A DNA stretch of 64,000 bases from an uncultured Eubacteriales bacterium (GTDB lineage: Bacteria > Bacillota > Clostridia > Oscillospirales > Acutalibacteraceae). Of this stretch, positions 8,341 to 16,887 are shown one piece after another. The position numbers and the translations under genes were made by a program. Position 1 is the stretch's first letter; each line of letters opens with the position of its first letter. The stretch is taken from positions 1 through 64,000 of the forward strand of contig CAQKRU010000003.1 of the NCBI GenBank assembly GCA_948823415.1, written 5' to 3'. The notes under the pieces are model-generated. The model had not been told where the DNA came from. It saw only the letters and a program-made list of their open reading frames with translations, and ran no database searches.

Positions 8341-10221
8341 TTGAAATTTTTTGCAGGAGAATACGATGTGGCGGTGATTGGCGCCGGTCACGCGGGCATA
8401 GAAGCGGCTTTGGCTGCGGCTCGGCTGGGCTGCAAGACGGCCGTCTTCACCATAAACATGGATGCAGTGGGGAATTGTCCATGTAATCCGTCTATTGGAG
8501 GGACGGCGAAGGGCCATCTGGTGAGAGAAATCGATGCTTTGGGTGGAGAGATGGGCAAAACGGCGGACGAATGCTTTTTGCAGAGCCGGATGTTGAATCG
8601 CGGGAAGGGCCCTGCAGTGCACTCTTTGAGGGTTCAGATCGATCGAGAAAAATACAAGAGCACGATGAAATATAAGCTCGAGAGGCAGAAAAATTTGCAT
8701 CTTAGACAGGCCGAAATCGTTGAAATATCTAGGGCTGACGAGGATTTTTGGAGCTTAACTACGCGGATGGAGGCTATTTATCGCGCCAGGACTGTGATTA
8801 TTGCTACGGGGACGTACCTTAAAAGCAGGATTTTTGTGGGTGAGGTGTCTTTTGAGAGTGGTCCGGACGGGATTTTTCCTTCATCTTTTTTAAGTAAATC
8901 TTTGGTAGAACTAGGAGTCCGGCTCCGTCGCTTTAAAACTGGCACTCCGGCACGGATTTTGCGGTCTAGTATAGATTTTTCTAAATTAGAAATTCAAAAT
9001 GGTGACGAGAAAATTACGCCATTTTCTTACGAAAGCCGCGGGGGCGGGGGGAACAGGGTTTATTGCCATGTGGGGTACACGAGCGCGAGGACTCGCGAGG
9101 TAATTCTGCAGAATATTCACCGATCGCCGCTGTATGCGGGCTTGATTGAGGGCAAGGGGCCTCGATATTGTCCGAGCATCGAGGATAAATTCGTTCGATT
9201 TGCAGATAAGGAGCGACATCAATTTTTTGTGGAGCCATGTGGTTTGAACACAGATGAGATGTACATTCAGGGGCTGTCGTCGTCGTTGCCGGAAGATGTC
9301 CAAATTCAATTTTATCGATCGCTACCGGGCTTTGAGAATGCGATATTGATGCGGCCTGCGTATGCTATCGAGTATGATTGCATTGATCCGTTGCAGTTGA
9401 ATTCTACCTTGGAATTTGCCGAACTGCCGGGATTGTTCGGCGCAGGGCAATTTAATGGAAGCTCAGGGTACGAGGAAGCTGCGGCTCAGGGGTTAATAGC
9501 CGGGATTAACGCAGCACAGAAGGTAAAAAATCGGCCACCGCTGGAGTTGGACCGATCCACATCGTATATAGGCACGCTGATCGACGATTTGGTCACAAAG
9601 GGAGTCAGCGACCCGTACAGAATGATGACGTCGCGCTCGGAGTATCGGTTGGTTTTGCGGCAGGATAACGCGGACGAACGATTGACGCCGATTGGACGCG
9701 AGGTAGGACTAATCTCCGACGAACGATGGGAAGTGTTTGAAGAGAAGCAATTAACAAAAAAAAGAGAGCTCGAACGCATAAAAAATGTAGTAATACCGCC
9801 GTCCGTGGAGGTTAACGCGACGCTTGTTTCACGTGAAACATCTGAAATTTCTACTGGCACACGGATGGTTGATCTGCTAAAAAGACCGCAAATTACCTAT
9901 GATTGCTTGCAGGGATTTGACCTAAATCGTCCTGAGATCGACGAAGAAATCTTCGAGCAAATCGAAGTAGAAATAAAATACGAGGGGTACATAAAAAAGC
10001 AGCTGTCGCAAATCGAAGCCATGAAGCGGCTGGAGTCAAAAAAGTTGCCAACGGATGTCGATTATTCGCAGGTTGTGGGGCTTCGACTGGAGGCAGTCGA
10101 AAAATTAAACCTAGTGAAGCCAGAGAACATCGAGCAAGCTTCAAGAATTTCTGGCGTGAGTCCTGCAGATATCTCAGTTTTGCTGATTTGGATAAAGCAA
10201 AAATCGCAAAGGAGTGGATAA
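8341..10221 (+). CDS. mnmG: tRNA uridine 5-carboxymethylaminomethyl modification enzyme MnmG
   Basis: 626 residues. FAD enzyme and partner of MnmE. FAD-binding Gly-Ala-Gly-His-Ala-Gly-Ile-Glu near residue 13 and the family signature Cys-Asn-Pro-Ser-Ile-Gly-Gly near 45 are intact. It starts with TTG at 8341 after AAGAAGGGATATT; no ATG fits the conserved N-terminus. A perfect parS site lies inside its coding sequence at 9825-9840, encoding Val-Ser-Arg-Glu-Thr. Confidence 0.95.
   Translation: MKFFAGEYDVAVIGAGHAGIEAALAAARLGCKTAVFTINMDAVGNCPCNPSIGGTAKGHLVREIDALGGEMGKTADECFLQSRMLNRGKGPAVHSLRVQIDREKYKSTMKYKLERQKNLHLRQAEIVEISRADEDFWSLTTRMEAIYRARTVIIATGTYLKSRIFVGEVSFESGPDGIFPSSFLSKSLVELGVRLRRFKTGTPARILRSSIDFSKLEIQNGDEKITPFSYESRGGGGNRVYCHVGYTSARTREVILQNIHRSPLYAGLIEGKGPRYCPSIEDKFVRFADKERHQFFVEPCGLNTDEMYIQGLSSSLPEDVQIQFYRSLPGFENAILMRPAYAIEYDCIDPLQLNSTLEFAELPGLFGAGQFNGSSGYEEAAAQGLIAGINAAQKVKNRPPLELDRSTSYIGTLIDDLVTKGVSDPYRMMTSRSEYRLVLRQDNADERLTPIGREVGLISDERWEVFEEKQLTKKRELERIKNVVIPPSVEVNATLVSRETSEISTGTRMVDLLKRPQITYDCLQGFDLNRPEIDEEIFEQIEVEIKYEGYIKKQLSQIEAMKRLESKKLPTDVDYSQVVGLRLEAVEKLNLVKPENIEQASRISGVSPADISVLLIWIKQKSQRSG
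9825..9840. promoter_or_regulatory. parS centromere site 1 (inside mnmG)
   Basis: Perfect 16-bp palindrome TGTTTCACGTGAAACA, the bacterial parS consensus bound by ParB/Spo0J. Its place in mnmG, about 2 kb left of noc-parA-parB, is typical for origin-proximal centromeres. Confidence 0.93.
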
Positions 10222-10223
10222 AA

Positions 10224-10937
10224 ATGGAGAATAGCTTTGTTGAATTTGAGCAAATTTTGAAAAAAAGCAACCTTGAAATATCGGAGCAAATGGTCGAAAT
10301 GTTCGAAAAATACGCAGATTTGTTAATAGAATGGAACAAAAAAATGAACTTGACGGCCATAACAGAACCGCGAGAAATCGCCGTTAAGCACTTTTTGGAC
10401 AGCTTATTAACGCTTGACGTGTTTGAAATTCCGCACGGAGCAGCTGTTATAGATGTAGGCACAGGCGCGGGGTTTCCGGGAGTACCCATCAAAATTGTCC
10501 GGCCAGATGTTGACTTGACGCTGCTTGACAGCCTTAACAAGCGAATAAAGTTTTTGGAAGAATTGAAAAATTATTTGAAAGTTGATGTGAAGTTAATTCA
10601 CTCAAGGGCAGAAGAAGCGGCTCAAAAAGAAAATTTACGAGAATGCTTTGATGTCGCAGTATCACGCGCGGTTGCGCCTTTAAATGTTTTACTAGAATAT
10701 TGCATGCCGTTTGTGAAAGTTGGTGGAATTTTTGTTGCGCTAAAGGGTAAGAATTCCCAGTCTGAGCTAGATTTGGCTCAAAATGCGATGAAGGTTTTGA
10801 ATGCAGAGATTTTCACACAAAAGAGTTTTAGTTTAGTGACTGAAAATGATCGAAATATAATTGTTTTTAAGAAAGTGGCGAAAAATTCGGAGATTTATCC
10901 TCGAAATAGCGCGAAAATTAAGAAAAAACCATTATAA
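10224..10937 (+). CDS. rsmG: 16S rRNA (guanine-N7) methyltransferase RsmG
   Basis: 237 residues from ATG 10224. S-adenosylmethionine motif Val-Gly-Thr-Gly-Ala-Gly-Phe-Pro-Gly-Val-Pro at about 85. Methylates G527 of 16S rRNA. An in-frame ATG at 10188 would overlap mnmG by 34 bases; I prefer 10224 because AAAGGAG just before the mnmG stop is well placed for it. Directly downstream of mnmG, as in most Bacillota. Confidence 0.93.
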   Translation: MENSFVEFEQILKKSNLEISEQMVEMFEKYADLLIEWNKKMNLTAITEPREIAVKHFLDSLLTLDVFEIPHGAAVIDVGTGAGFPGVPIKIVRPDVDLTLLDSLNKRIKFLEELKNYLKVDVKLIHSRAEEAAQKENLRECFDVAVSRAVAPLNVLLEYCMPFVKVGGIFVALKGKNSQSELDLAQNAMKVLNAEIFTQKSFSLVTENDRNIIVFKKVAKNSEIYPRNSAKIKKKPL

Positions 10938-10967
10938 AAAAGCATAATTAAATTTCTAAAAGAGAAA

Positions 10968-11009
10968 AATTTTTTACCTACACAAAAGGGTAAGAAATTC
11001 TTTTTTTTT
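10968..11009 (+). terminator. Intrinsic terminator after rsmG
   Basis: Eleven-bp stem AATTTTTTACC / GGTAAGAAATT (10968-10978 with 10989-10999, one G-U) followed by nine Ts. Confidence 0.65.
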
Positions 11010-11053
11010 ATGTTATCATCGAGGTAAATCAGCGTTGCGCAGGGGGGATTCTT

Positions 11054-11878
11054 TTGTTTTGTTTTCAAAATTCGGACAAAATTCGCAGCATACCGGTGAT
11101 CCAGATTGAGCCGAGTCGCTCTCAGCCGAGGATTTGCTTCTCTAAAGAGGCTTTGGCGGGACTTTCTCGGAGCATCAGGGAAAATGGGATCTTGCAGCCG
11201 ATTTCGGTTAGGAGAGTTTTCGCATCTAAATTTGAGTTAGTTGCAGGAGAGAGACGTCTTCGAGCCGCGATAATGGCGGGATTTAAGACGGTTCCGTGCG
11301 TGATTTTGGATTGCGACGAGACTCAGGCGGCAGTTTTTGCTTTGTTAGAAAATTTGCAGCGAGCGAATTTAAACATGTTTGAAGAGGCCGAAGCGATGCG
11401 GAATTTGATTGAAATTTGGGGATTGACGCAAGAATCAGCCGCGAAAAAGATGGGGAAAAAGCAGTCAACAATCGCGAACAAATTAAGACTTTTGAAGCTG
11501 GATGATGAAGAACGAGCATTGATAAAAAAGGCGAACTTGAGCGAGCGGCATGCTAGAGCCATTTTAAAGCTCGGAAGCAAGGAACAACGCAAATTGATGA
11601 TAAAAAAGATAGCTGAAAAAAATCTAAATGTGTTGGACACGGAAGCTTTAATTGAATCAATTTTGAAGGGCGACGTGTTAGGATCTTTTGAAAATTCTGA
11701 TAAAAAATTTGTTGTTAAAGATTTAAACTTTTTTAAAAATGCTATCAATGACGCTTTGGACTTGATGAAGATATCTCGGGAGGGCGTACAGTATATTCAC
11801 AACGAGACGGATGAATATTTGGAATATATGGTTAAAATCCCGAAGGGACGGGACTCTAAGAAGGTAGAAAGCGCATGA
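11054..11878 (+). CDS. noc: ParB-family nucleoid occlusion protein, Noc-like
   Basis: 274 residues, starting with TTG after AGGGGGGATTC. It has the ParB/Srx CTP-binding fold (Gly-Glu-Arg-Arg-Leu-Arg-Ala-Ala at about 65) and a helix-turn-helix at about 125-150 (Thr-Gln-Glu-Ser-Ala-Ala-Lys-Lys-Met-Gly-Lys-Lys-Gln-Ser-Thr). Position between rsmG and parA-parB matches Bacillus noc, a parB paralogue that keeps division septa off the nucleoid. I cannot tell Noc from a second ParB by specificity, and saw no obvious Noc-binding ATTTCCCGGGAAAT site here. Confidence 0.8.
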   Translation: MFCFQNSDKIRSIPVIQIEPSRSQPRICFSKEALAGLSRSIRENGILQPISVRRVFASKFELVAGERRLRAAIMAGFKTVPCVILDCDETQAAVFALLENLQRANLNMFEEAEAMRNLIEIWGLTQESAAKKMGKKQSTIANKLRLLKLDDEERALIKKANLSERHARAILKLGSKEQRKLMIKKIAEKNLNVLDTEALIESILKGDVLGSFENSDKKFVVKDLNFFKNAINDALDLMKISREGVQYIHNETDEYLEYMVKIPKGRDSKKVESA

Positions 11879-11893
11879 TTTCTAGTTTGAGTC

Positions 11894-11923
11894 AAAGATG
11901 TTTCACGTGAAACATCTTTTTTT
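11894..11923 (+). promoter_or_regulatory. parS site 2 embedded in a terminator-like palindrome
   Basis: TGTTTCACGTGAAACA at 11899-11914 is a perfect parS. Its flanks extend the palindrome to 26 bp (11894-11919), and a run of seven Ts follows (11917-11923). It sits 16 bp after the noc stop, so the same DNA can be a ParB site and, as RNA, a hairpin plus U-tract terminator. Confidence 0.85.
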
Positions 11924-11939
11924 GCGCCCAGGTTTGCAA

Positions 11940-11955
11940 TGTTTCACGTGAAACT
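11940..11955. promoter_or_regulatory. parS site 3 (one mismatch), upstream of parA
   Basis: TGTTTCACGTGAAACT matches parS at 15 of 16 positions. It ends 13 bp before the -35 of the parA promoter, so ParB binding or spreading could repress parA-parB. Confidence 0.85.
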
Positions 11956-11968
11956 TTTGAGATTTTTC

Positions 11969-11996
11969 TTGCAAAAAATTTTGTGTGTGGTATAAT
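11969..11996 (+). promoter_or_regulatory. Promoter of parA-parB
   Basis: TTGCAA (11969-11974) and TATAAT (11991-11996), 16-bp spacer with TGTG before the -10. Confidence 0.7.
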
Positions 11997-12028
11997 TAGT
12001 GTAAACCGTGAAAAAAAGGGGGCGCACG

Positions 12029-12811
12029 ATGAAGAAGATAATCGCGATAACGAACCAAAAAGGTGGCGTGGGAAAGACCACGACGGCGGTGAATTTGGCG
12101 GCCGCTTTGGGAAAGTCTAGGGAAAAAGTTTTGCTGGTGGACATGGATCCGCAGGGCAACACGACGAGCGGCGTGGGGGTTGACAAGGCGAAGCTGAAGT
12201 GCTCGGTTTATAACGTTTTGCTCGATGTGGACAGGGTCAATGAGGCCATTATCAAGACGGGCTTCGATAATTTGGACATTTTGCCTGCGAACATAGATTT
12301 GGCCGGGGCGGAGATTGAGTTAGCGAATTTGGAGAATCGAGAGTCGAAGTTGAGCCAAGCAATCGCGCCAGTTCTGCGTTCGTATGATTACATTATTATT
12401 GATTGCCCGCCCTCTTTGGGGCTGATCACCACGAATGCTTTGAGTTTTTGCGATTCCATTTTGGTGCCGATTCAGTGCGAGTTTTACGCTTTGGAGGGGC
12501 TTTCTCAGCTGATGAGCACGGTGCGCCTGGTTAAGCGGACTTATAATCCGGATTTGGACGTGGAGGGCGTGCTTTTGACGATGTTCGATGCGCGACTCAA
12601 GCTGAATCAGCAGGTGGCCGAGGAAGTCAAGAATTATTTCGATCAGAAGGTGTTCAAGACGTTCATTCCGCGGACGGTGAAGCTTTCGGAAGCGCCGAGC
12701 TTTGGGAAGCCGGCCATATATTATGATAAGCACGGAAAGGGCTCGCGCGCGTACTTGAAGCTGGCGAAGGAGCTCATAAAGCGCGCCAAGAAGAGGGGAG
12801 ATGGCAAGTGA
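12029..12811 (+). CDS. parA: Chromosome partitioning ATPase ParA/Soj
   Basis: 260 residues. Deviant Walker A Lys-Gly-Gly-Val-Gly-Lys-Thr-Thr at about 10-17 and the Asp-Pro-Gln-Gly-Asn motif at about 41. ATP-bound dimers coat the nucleoid and, with ParB at parS, move the origin and tune DnaA. I start at ATG 12029 with AAAAGGGGG upstream; a GTG at 12008 is in frame but would place the ribosome site inside the gene. Its TGA overlaps the parB start (TGATG). Confidence 0.95.
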   Translation: MKKIIAITNQKGGVGKTTTAVNLAAALGKSREKVLLVDMDPQGNTTSGVGVDKAKLKCSVYNVLLDVDRVNEAIIKTGFDNLDILPANIDLAGAEIELANLENRESKLSQAIAPVLRSYDYIIIDCPPSLGLITTNALSFCDSILVPIQCEFYALEGLSQLMSTVRLVKRTYNPDLDVEGVLLTMFDARLKLNQQVAEEVKNYFDQKVFKTFIPRTVKLSEAPSFGKPAIYYDKHGKGSRAYLKLAKELIKRAKKRGDGK

Positions 12812-13689
12812 TGGCGAAGAAAAGAGGCGGACTGGGCAAGGGACTGGACGCGATTTTTTTGGAAAACGCGACGGGAGACAAAGCGTCGGTGATGTTGAAG
12901 ATCTCCGAAATAGAGCCAAACAGAGCTCAACCGAGGACCGATTTTGACGAGGAAGCATTGGCGGAGTTGGCAGATTCCATCGCGCAGCACGGCGTTTTAC
13001 AGCCACTTTTGGTGAGGCCTGTGTCGGGTGGAGAATTTTATCAGATAGTGGCGGGGGAACGCCGCTGGAGGGCATCTCGTATTGCTGGACTGAGCGAAGT
13101 CCCTGTTGTAATCCGGGAGCTTTCGGATGGCGAAGTCATGCAGCTGGCCTTGATAGAAAACCTGCAGCGCGAGGATCTCTCGCCCGTTGAGGAGGCTTTG
13201 GGGTACAAGTCTTTGATCGAAAATTACGATCTCACGCAGGACGAAGTCGCTAAGACTGTTGGAAAGTCCCGCTCTACCGTCACTAACGCCATCAGACTAT
13301 TGGGACTGCCGCAATCTGTGCTAGATTTGCTCTCGGAGGGCGCCTTGACTTCTGGTCACGCGCGGGCTTTGCTTAGTTTGAAAAACGCTGCAGACATCGA
13401 GAAGGTCGCCAACAAGGCTGTGGAGGAATCCCTCTCGGTTAGAGAGGTTGAGAAGATTTGCAAGGACCTTTTGGAGGCCTCTACTGCGGGCCCTAAGAAA
13501 AAGTCGAAGACGCTGAAGAAGAGGAATCCTTTTTTTGACGAGGTGGAAATTTCGTTAAAAGAAATTTTGGGTCGGAGGGTCAAAGTTAAGGAAAAACCGC
13601 GCAAAAACAAAGGTGTGATCGAGATTGAGTTCTATAACAATGACGATCTGGCCAGTATTGCTCAGGGTTTGGGAGAAATTAATTTGTGA
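12811..13689 (+). CDS. parB: Centromere-binding protein ParB/Spo0J
   Basis: 292 residues: N-terminal CTPase fold with Gly-Glu-Arg-Arg-Trp-Arg-Ala-Ser at about 75, central helix-turn-helix (Leu-Thr-Gln-Asp-Glu-Val-Ala-Lys-Thr-Val-Gly-Lys-Ser-Arg-Ser), C-terminal dimer domain. Loads at parS as a CTP clamp and recruits condensin. It is coupled to parA, and serS follows after 12 bp. Confidence 0.95.
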   Translation: MAKKRGGLGKGLDAIFLENATGDKASVMLKISEIEPNRAQPRTDFDEEALAELADSIAQHGVLQPLLVRPVSGGEFYQIVAGERRWRASRIAGLSEVPVVIRELSDGEVMQLALIENLQREDLSPVEEALGYKSLIENYDLTQDEVAKTVGKSRSTVTNAIRLLGLPQSVLDLLSEGALTSGHARALLSLKNAADIEKVANKAVEESLSVREVEKICKDLLEASTAGPKKKSKTLKKRNPFFDEVEISLKEILGRRVKVKEKPRKNKGVIEIEFYNNDDLASIAQGLGEINL

Positions 13690-13701
13690 GGAAGTGCTTT
13701 T

Positions 13702-14973
13702 ATGCTTGATATAAAGTTTATTCGCGAGAATCCGGATGTGGTGAAGGCCGCGATGAAGAGCCGCAACGCTAATATGGATGCGGAGATTGACGAAATTCTG
13801 CGGTTTGACAGAGTTCGGCGGGAGTTGACGGCTAAAGTTGAGGCGATGAAGTCCGAGCAGAACGCGGTGACGAAGAAGATTCCGCAGATGAAGAAAAATG
13901 GTGAGGATACGTCGCAAGTGATGCGGGAGATGAAGGTTTTGTCCGATGAGATCTCGGGTTTGGACGGGGAGCTTAGTGATGTTGAAAAAAGCTTGCGGGA
14001 TCGGCTTCTTACTATTCCGAATATCCCGAATGAGACCGTGCCGATGGGCGTTGATGATTCCGATAACGTTGAAGTTCGGCGTTGGGGCGAGCTTAGAGAC
14101 TTTGGATTTTCTCCGAAGGCGCACTGGGACTTGGGTAGAGACCTGAATATTTTGGACCCGAAGCGGGCTGCCAAGGTTACCGGTGCGAGATTCCACTTTT
14201 ACAGAGGCCTTGGCGCACGGCTTGAGCGCGCGATCATAAACTTTTTCTTGGATACTCACACAAGCCGCGGGTACACTGAGATTTTGCCGCCGGATATCGT
14301 TAATCGTGCCGCTATGACGGGCACGGGACAGCTTCCAAAGTTTGAAGAAGATGCATTTAAGCTTGCGAATGACGATTATTTCTTGATTTCTACGGCGGAG
14401 ATTCCGCTGACGAACTACCATCGCGAGGAGATTTTGGATGGAAACGCTTTGCCGATAAAATATTGCGCGTATTCGGCGTGTTTTCGGGCTGAGGCTGGGT
14501 CGGCGGGCAGGGATACTCGCGGGTTGGTCCGGCAGCACCAGTTTAACAAGGTCGAGATGGTGAAGTTTGCGCGGCCGGACGCCTCTTACGACGAGTTGGA
14601 GAAGCTGACGGCGGATGCGGAGAACGTTTTGCAGCTTTTGGGGTTGCCGTATCGAGTGGTTTGCCTTTCTACCGGGGATTTGGGCTTTTGCGCGGCCAAG
14701 ACGTACGATGTGGAGGTCTGGATGCCCTCTTACGACCGGTATGTTGAGATTTCGTCTTGCTCGAACTGTGAGGATTACCAGGCGCGGCGGGCTTCGATTC
14801 GGTTTAAGGATGACAAAGCGGACAAGGCCAAGTTTGTGCATACTTTGAATGGCTCTGGGCTGGCTGTAGGCCGCACTGTGGCAGCGATTTTGGAAAATTA
14901 CCAAGAGGCAGACGGCAGTGTGACGGTTCCGGAAGTTTTGAGTTCTTATATGAACGTAAGTAAAATCGGCTAA
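13702..14973 (+). CDS. serS: Seryl-tRNA synthetase
   Basis: 423 residues. N-terminal antiparallel coiled coil (about 25-100) that reads the long arm of tRNA-Ser, then a class II catalytic core with motif 2 (Phe-Arg-Ala-Glu-Ala-Gly-Ser-Ala-Gly-Arg-Asp) and motif 3 (Gly-Leu-Ala-Val-Gly-Arg-Thr). AGGAAG precedes ATG 13702. There is no T-box: it is only 12 bp from parB and is probably co-transcribed with it. Confidence 0.96.
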   Translation: MLDIKFIRENPDVVKAAMKSRNANMDAEIDEILRFDRVRRELTAKVEAMKSEQNAVTKKIPQMKKNGEDTSQVMREMKVLSDEISGLDGELSDVEKSLRDRLLTIPNIPNETVPMGVDDSDNVEVRRWGELRDFGFSPKAHWDLGRDLNILDPKRAAKVTGARFHFYRGLGARLERAIINFFLDTHTSRGYTEILPPDIVNRAAMTGTGQLPKFEEDAFKLANDDYFLISTAEIPLTNYHREEILDGNALPIKYCAYSACFRAEAGSAGRDTRGLVRQHQFNKVEMVKFARPDASYDELEKLTADAENVLQLLGLPYRVVCLSTGDLGFCAAKTYDVEVWMPSYDRYVEISSCSNCEDYQARRASIRFKDDKADKAKFVHTLNGSGLAVGRTVAAILENYQEADGSVTVPEVLSSYMNVSKIG

Positions 14974-15010
14974 GCGGCGCACTATACTGCGTGCCGCCGC
15001 ATGACCACAA

Positions 15011-15044
15011 AAAGAGCATCTCAATCGGATGCTCTTTCTTTATT
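15011..15044 (+). terminator. Terminator after serS
   Basis: Perfect ten-bp stem AAAGAGCATC / GATGCTCTTT (15011-15020, 15028-15037) with a 7-base loop and a T-rich tail. It lies between convergent genes and may work both ways. Confidence 0.85.
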
Positions 15045-15057
15045 TGGTTTGACGAGG

Positions 15058-16107
15058 TTACTCAATGTCCGCGCGGGCCCACTGGGCTAGCAGACATGTG
15101 TAGATCTTGCCGGGCAGCATAGTGAGTGGGGTTCCGTCGTTAGTGAAGTAGGAGAATGGCGATGTATCGGTATCTCGGGCCCAGGTGATGTCGATGCATT
15201 TGCCGTGAGAGATGTATTTTCCGGTGCCGCGGCCGATGATGTCGAGCGCGAGAAGCTCGGTATTATCGATGTTTTGGCCCGAAACGTTCATCAAAATGAT
15301 GTTCGGCTTGCTGTTCTGCCTTTTGACGTTGTCGTCCATCTGAGGGCGATTAAACTGGGAAATTAGGTAGGTCTGAGTGGGCTCGTCGTAGGCAAAAACG
15401 GTGCTCTTGTAGCCCGAAAACTTAGCGGTGACCTTTGTAGCGGTCGTGCCGCCTAGAACTTGCGAATCATCGCCGAATCTCTGCGGGTAGGAGTAATCCG
15501 TGTTCCACTGAGTGCGAAAATCGTGGGCTTTGATGCCCTCGCCGAGCTTCTCGCCAGACGTTAGGGCACTGTGCTCGAGACCCAGATTTTTACGTCTGGC
15601 CGGGTCTCGCCACATGAACTGACCCTTGATAAGGTCGATAGAATCGATGTAGCCGCTCTTCAGGATGCTGTAAGCGTGCGTGCTGCCGCCCAGGTGAACG
15701 TAGATGGCGTCGAGGCTCTTAGCAATGCTGATGAAATACGGTCGAGAACTGCGCACGCTGCCGATGGCCGGAACTGCAGAGGGATCTTTAAACACGCCCA
15801 AAATCCGAGTTATACCGCCTTCTGTGGGGCATTCGTAAATTATATCTGCCTCTGTGACGCCTAGGAGGGGCTGTCCGGAATGCAGATTGTTTATCATGAT
15901 AGCTACGGGACGATTATTCACTTTGCCTGCGTCGACAGGGAGCCCGGTCAGAGGGTTTTTGCTCGGGTTTTCAGCACGGACTTCCTCGCTTTGTGAATAT
16001 TCTGTAACGGAATTATTTTTCTGATTTAGAAAAAAGAATCCGGCAGCTGCAACAATAATTATAATGGGAAAAACTGCCACAACAACGATTTTTGACATAT
16101 TTTTCAT
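15058..16107 (-). CDS. DUF3048 (YerB-like) membrane-anchored protein
   Basis: 349 residues from ATG 16107, preceded by GGAGGCC. N-terminal signal anchor (about 5-28, Val/Ile-rich, no lipobox Cys), then the DUF3048 fold with Asn-Pro-Leu-Thr-Gly-Leu-Pro-Val, Asn-Arg-Pro-Val-Ala-Ile-Met-Ile-Asn-Asn and Ser-Val-Arg-Ser-Ser-Arg-Pro-Tyr. Relatives are extracytoplasmic lipoproteins of unknown role in sporulating and non-sporulating Bacillota. A longer upstream reading crosses into the ppa promoter and start, and is rejected. Confidence 0.85.
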   Translation of the reverse strand: MKNMSKIVVVAVFPIIIIVAAAGFFFLNQKNNSVTEYSQSEEVRAENPSKNPLTGLPVDAGKVNNRPVAIMINNLHSGQPLLGVTEADIIYECPTEGGITRILGVFKDPSAVPAIGSVRSSRPYFISIAKSLDAIYVHLGGSTHAYSILKSGYIDSIDLIKGQFMWRDPARRKNLGLEHSALTSGEKLGEGIKAHDFRTQWNTDYSYPQRFGDDSQVLGGTTATKVTAKFSGYKSTVFAYDEPTQTYLISQFNRPQMDDNVKRQNSKPNIILMNVSGQNIDNTELLALDIIGRGTGKYISHGKCIDITWARDTDTSPFSYFTNDGTPLTMLPGKIYTCLLAQWARADIE

Positions 16108-16176
16108 TTTTTGGCCTCCAAATATGTGATTTTTAATGTGAAAATTAGGCTTTTTTACAGATTTTATCAAAATTAA

Positions 16177-16206
16177 TTTACAAATAGCCGAAATGTGTGG
16201 TATAAT
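16177..16206 (+). promoter_or_regulatory. Promoter of ppa
   Basis: TTTACA (16177-16182), 18-bp spacer, TATAAT (16201-16206), with TGTGG just before the -10 as at the parA promoter. Confidence 0.7.
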
Positions 16207-16239
16207 GGTCGTATCGAGATTTTTTGAAGGAGCTGTAAT

Positions 16240-16767
16240 ATGAATATTTGGCATGATATGAGCGCCGAGCGGGTTTCTGCGAGCAGTTTTATGGCCGTTA
16301 TCGAGATTCCGCGGGGCTGCAAGACGAAATATGAGCTGGACAAGCAGACTGGAATGCTGACTTTGGACCGCGTGTTGTATACTTCGATGCAATATCCGGC
16401 GAGCTACGGGTTTATTCCGCGGACGTATTCTGAGGATGGCGATCCGTTGGACGTTTTGGTGCTTTGCTCAGAAGAGGTTTATCCATTAACGCTGGTAAAA
16501 TGCTATCCTATCGGGATTCTCTCTATGGTTGACGATGGCGAAAACGACGAAAAGATCATTGCGGTGCCGTTTAAGGACCCTATGTATAACGGATACAAGG
16601 ATATAAGCGAGCTGCCGCGGCACATTTTTGACGAGATGAACCACTTTTTTACCCGGTACAAAGAGCTGGAGGGCAAGAAAACGTCGGTAGAGTCGATAAA
16701 AGGTGCTGGAGAGGCTCGCGGGGTTATCGAGCAGTGCATCGAGGCGTACAAAAAGAAGTTCTGCTAA
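16240..16767 (+). CDS. ppa: Inorganic pyrophosphatase (family I)
   Basis: 175 residues. Hydrolyses pyrophosphate to phosphate, pulling biosynthetic reactions forward. The metal-binding Asp-Gly-Asp-Pro-Leu-Asp-Val-Leu-Val-Leu signature is at about residues 66-75, with substrate-binding Glu-Ile-Pro-Arg-Gly and Tyr-Gly-Phe-Ile-Pro upstream of it. GAAGGAG precedes ATG 16240. Single-gene unit between its own promoter and a terminator. Confidence 0.95.
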   Translation: MNIWHDMSAERVSASSFMAVIEIPRGCKTKYELDKQTGMLTLDRVLYTSMQYPASYGFIPRTYSEDGDPLDVLVLCSEEVYPLTLVKCYPIGILSMVDDGENDEKIIAVPFKDPMYNGYKDISELPRHIFDEMNHFFTRYKELEGKKTSVESIKGAGEARGVIEQCIEAYKKKFC

Positions 16768-16835
16768 TGGCGGAACAGTCGGCATGTCTCGTTTTATAGT
16801 ATGCGCCGGGCCGCGAAATTATGGCACCCATGGCA

Positions 16836-16872
16836 AAAGGCATTTCTTTTAATTAAGAAATGCCTTTCTTAT
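16836..16872 (+). terminator. Bidirectional terminator between ppa and the SurA-like gene
   Basis: Perfect 13-bp stem (16836-16848 with 16855-16867), 6-base loop, T-rich tail on the + side and A-rich 5' flank. It serves both convergent genes. Confidence 0.85.
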
Positions 16873-16887
16873 TTGATTTTGCCGGGG

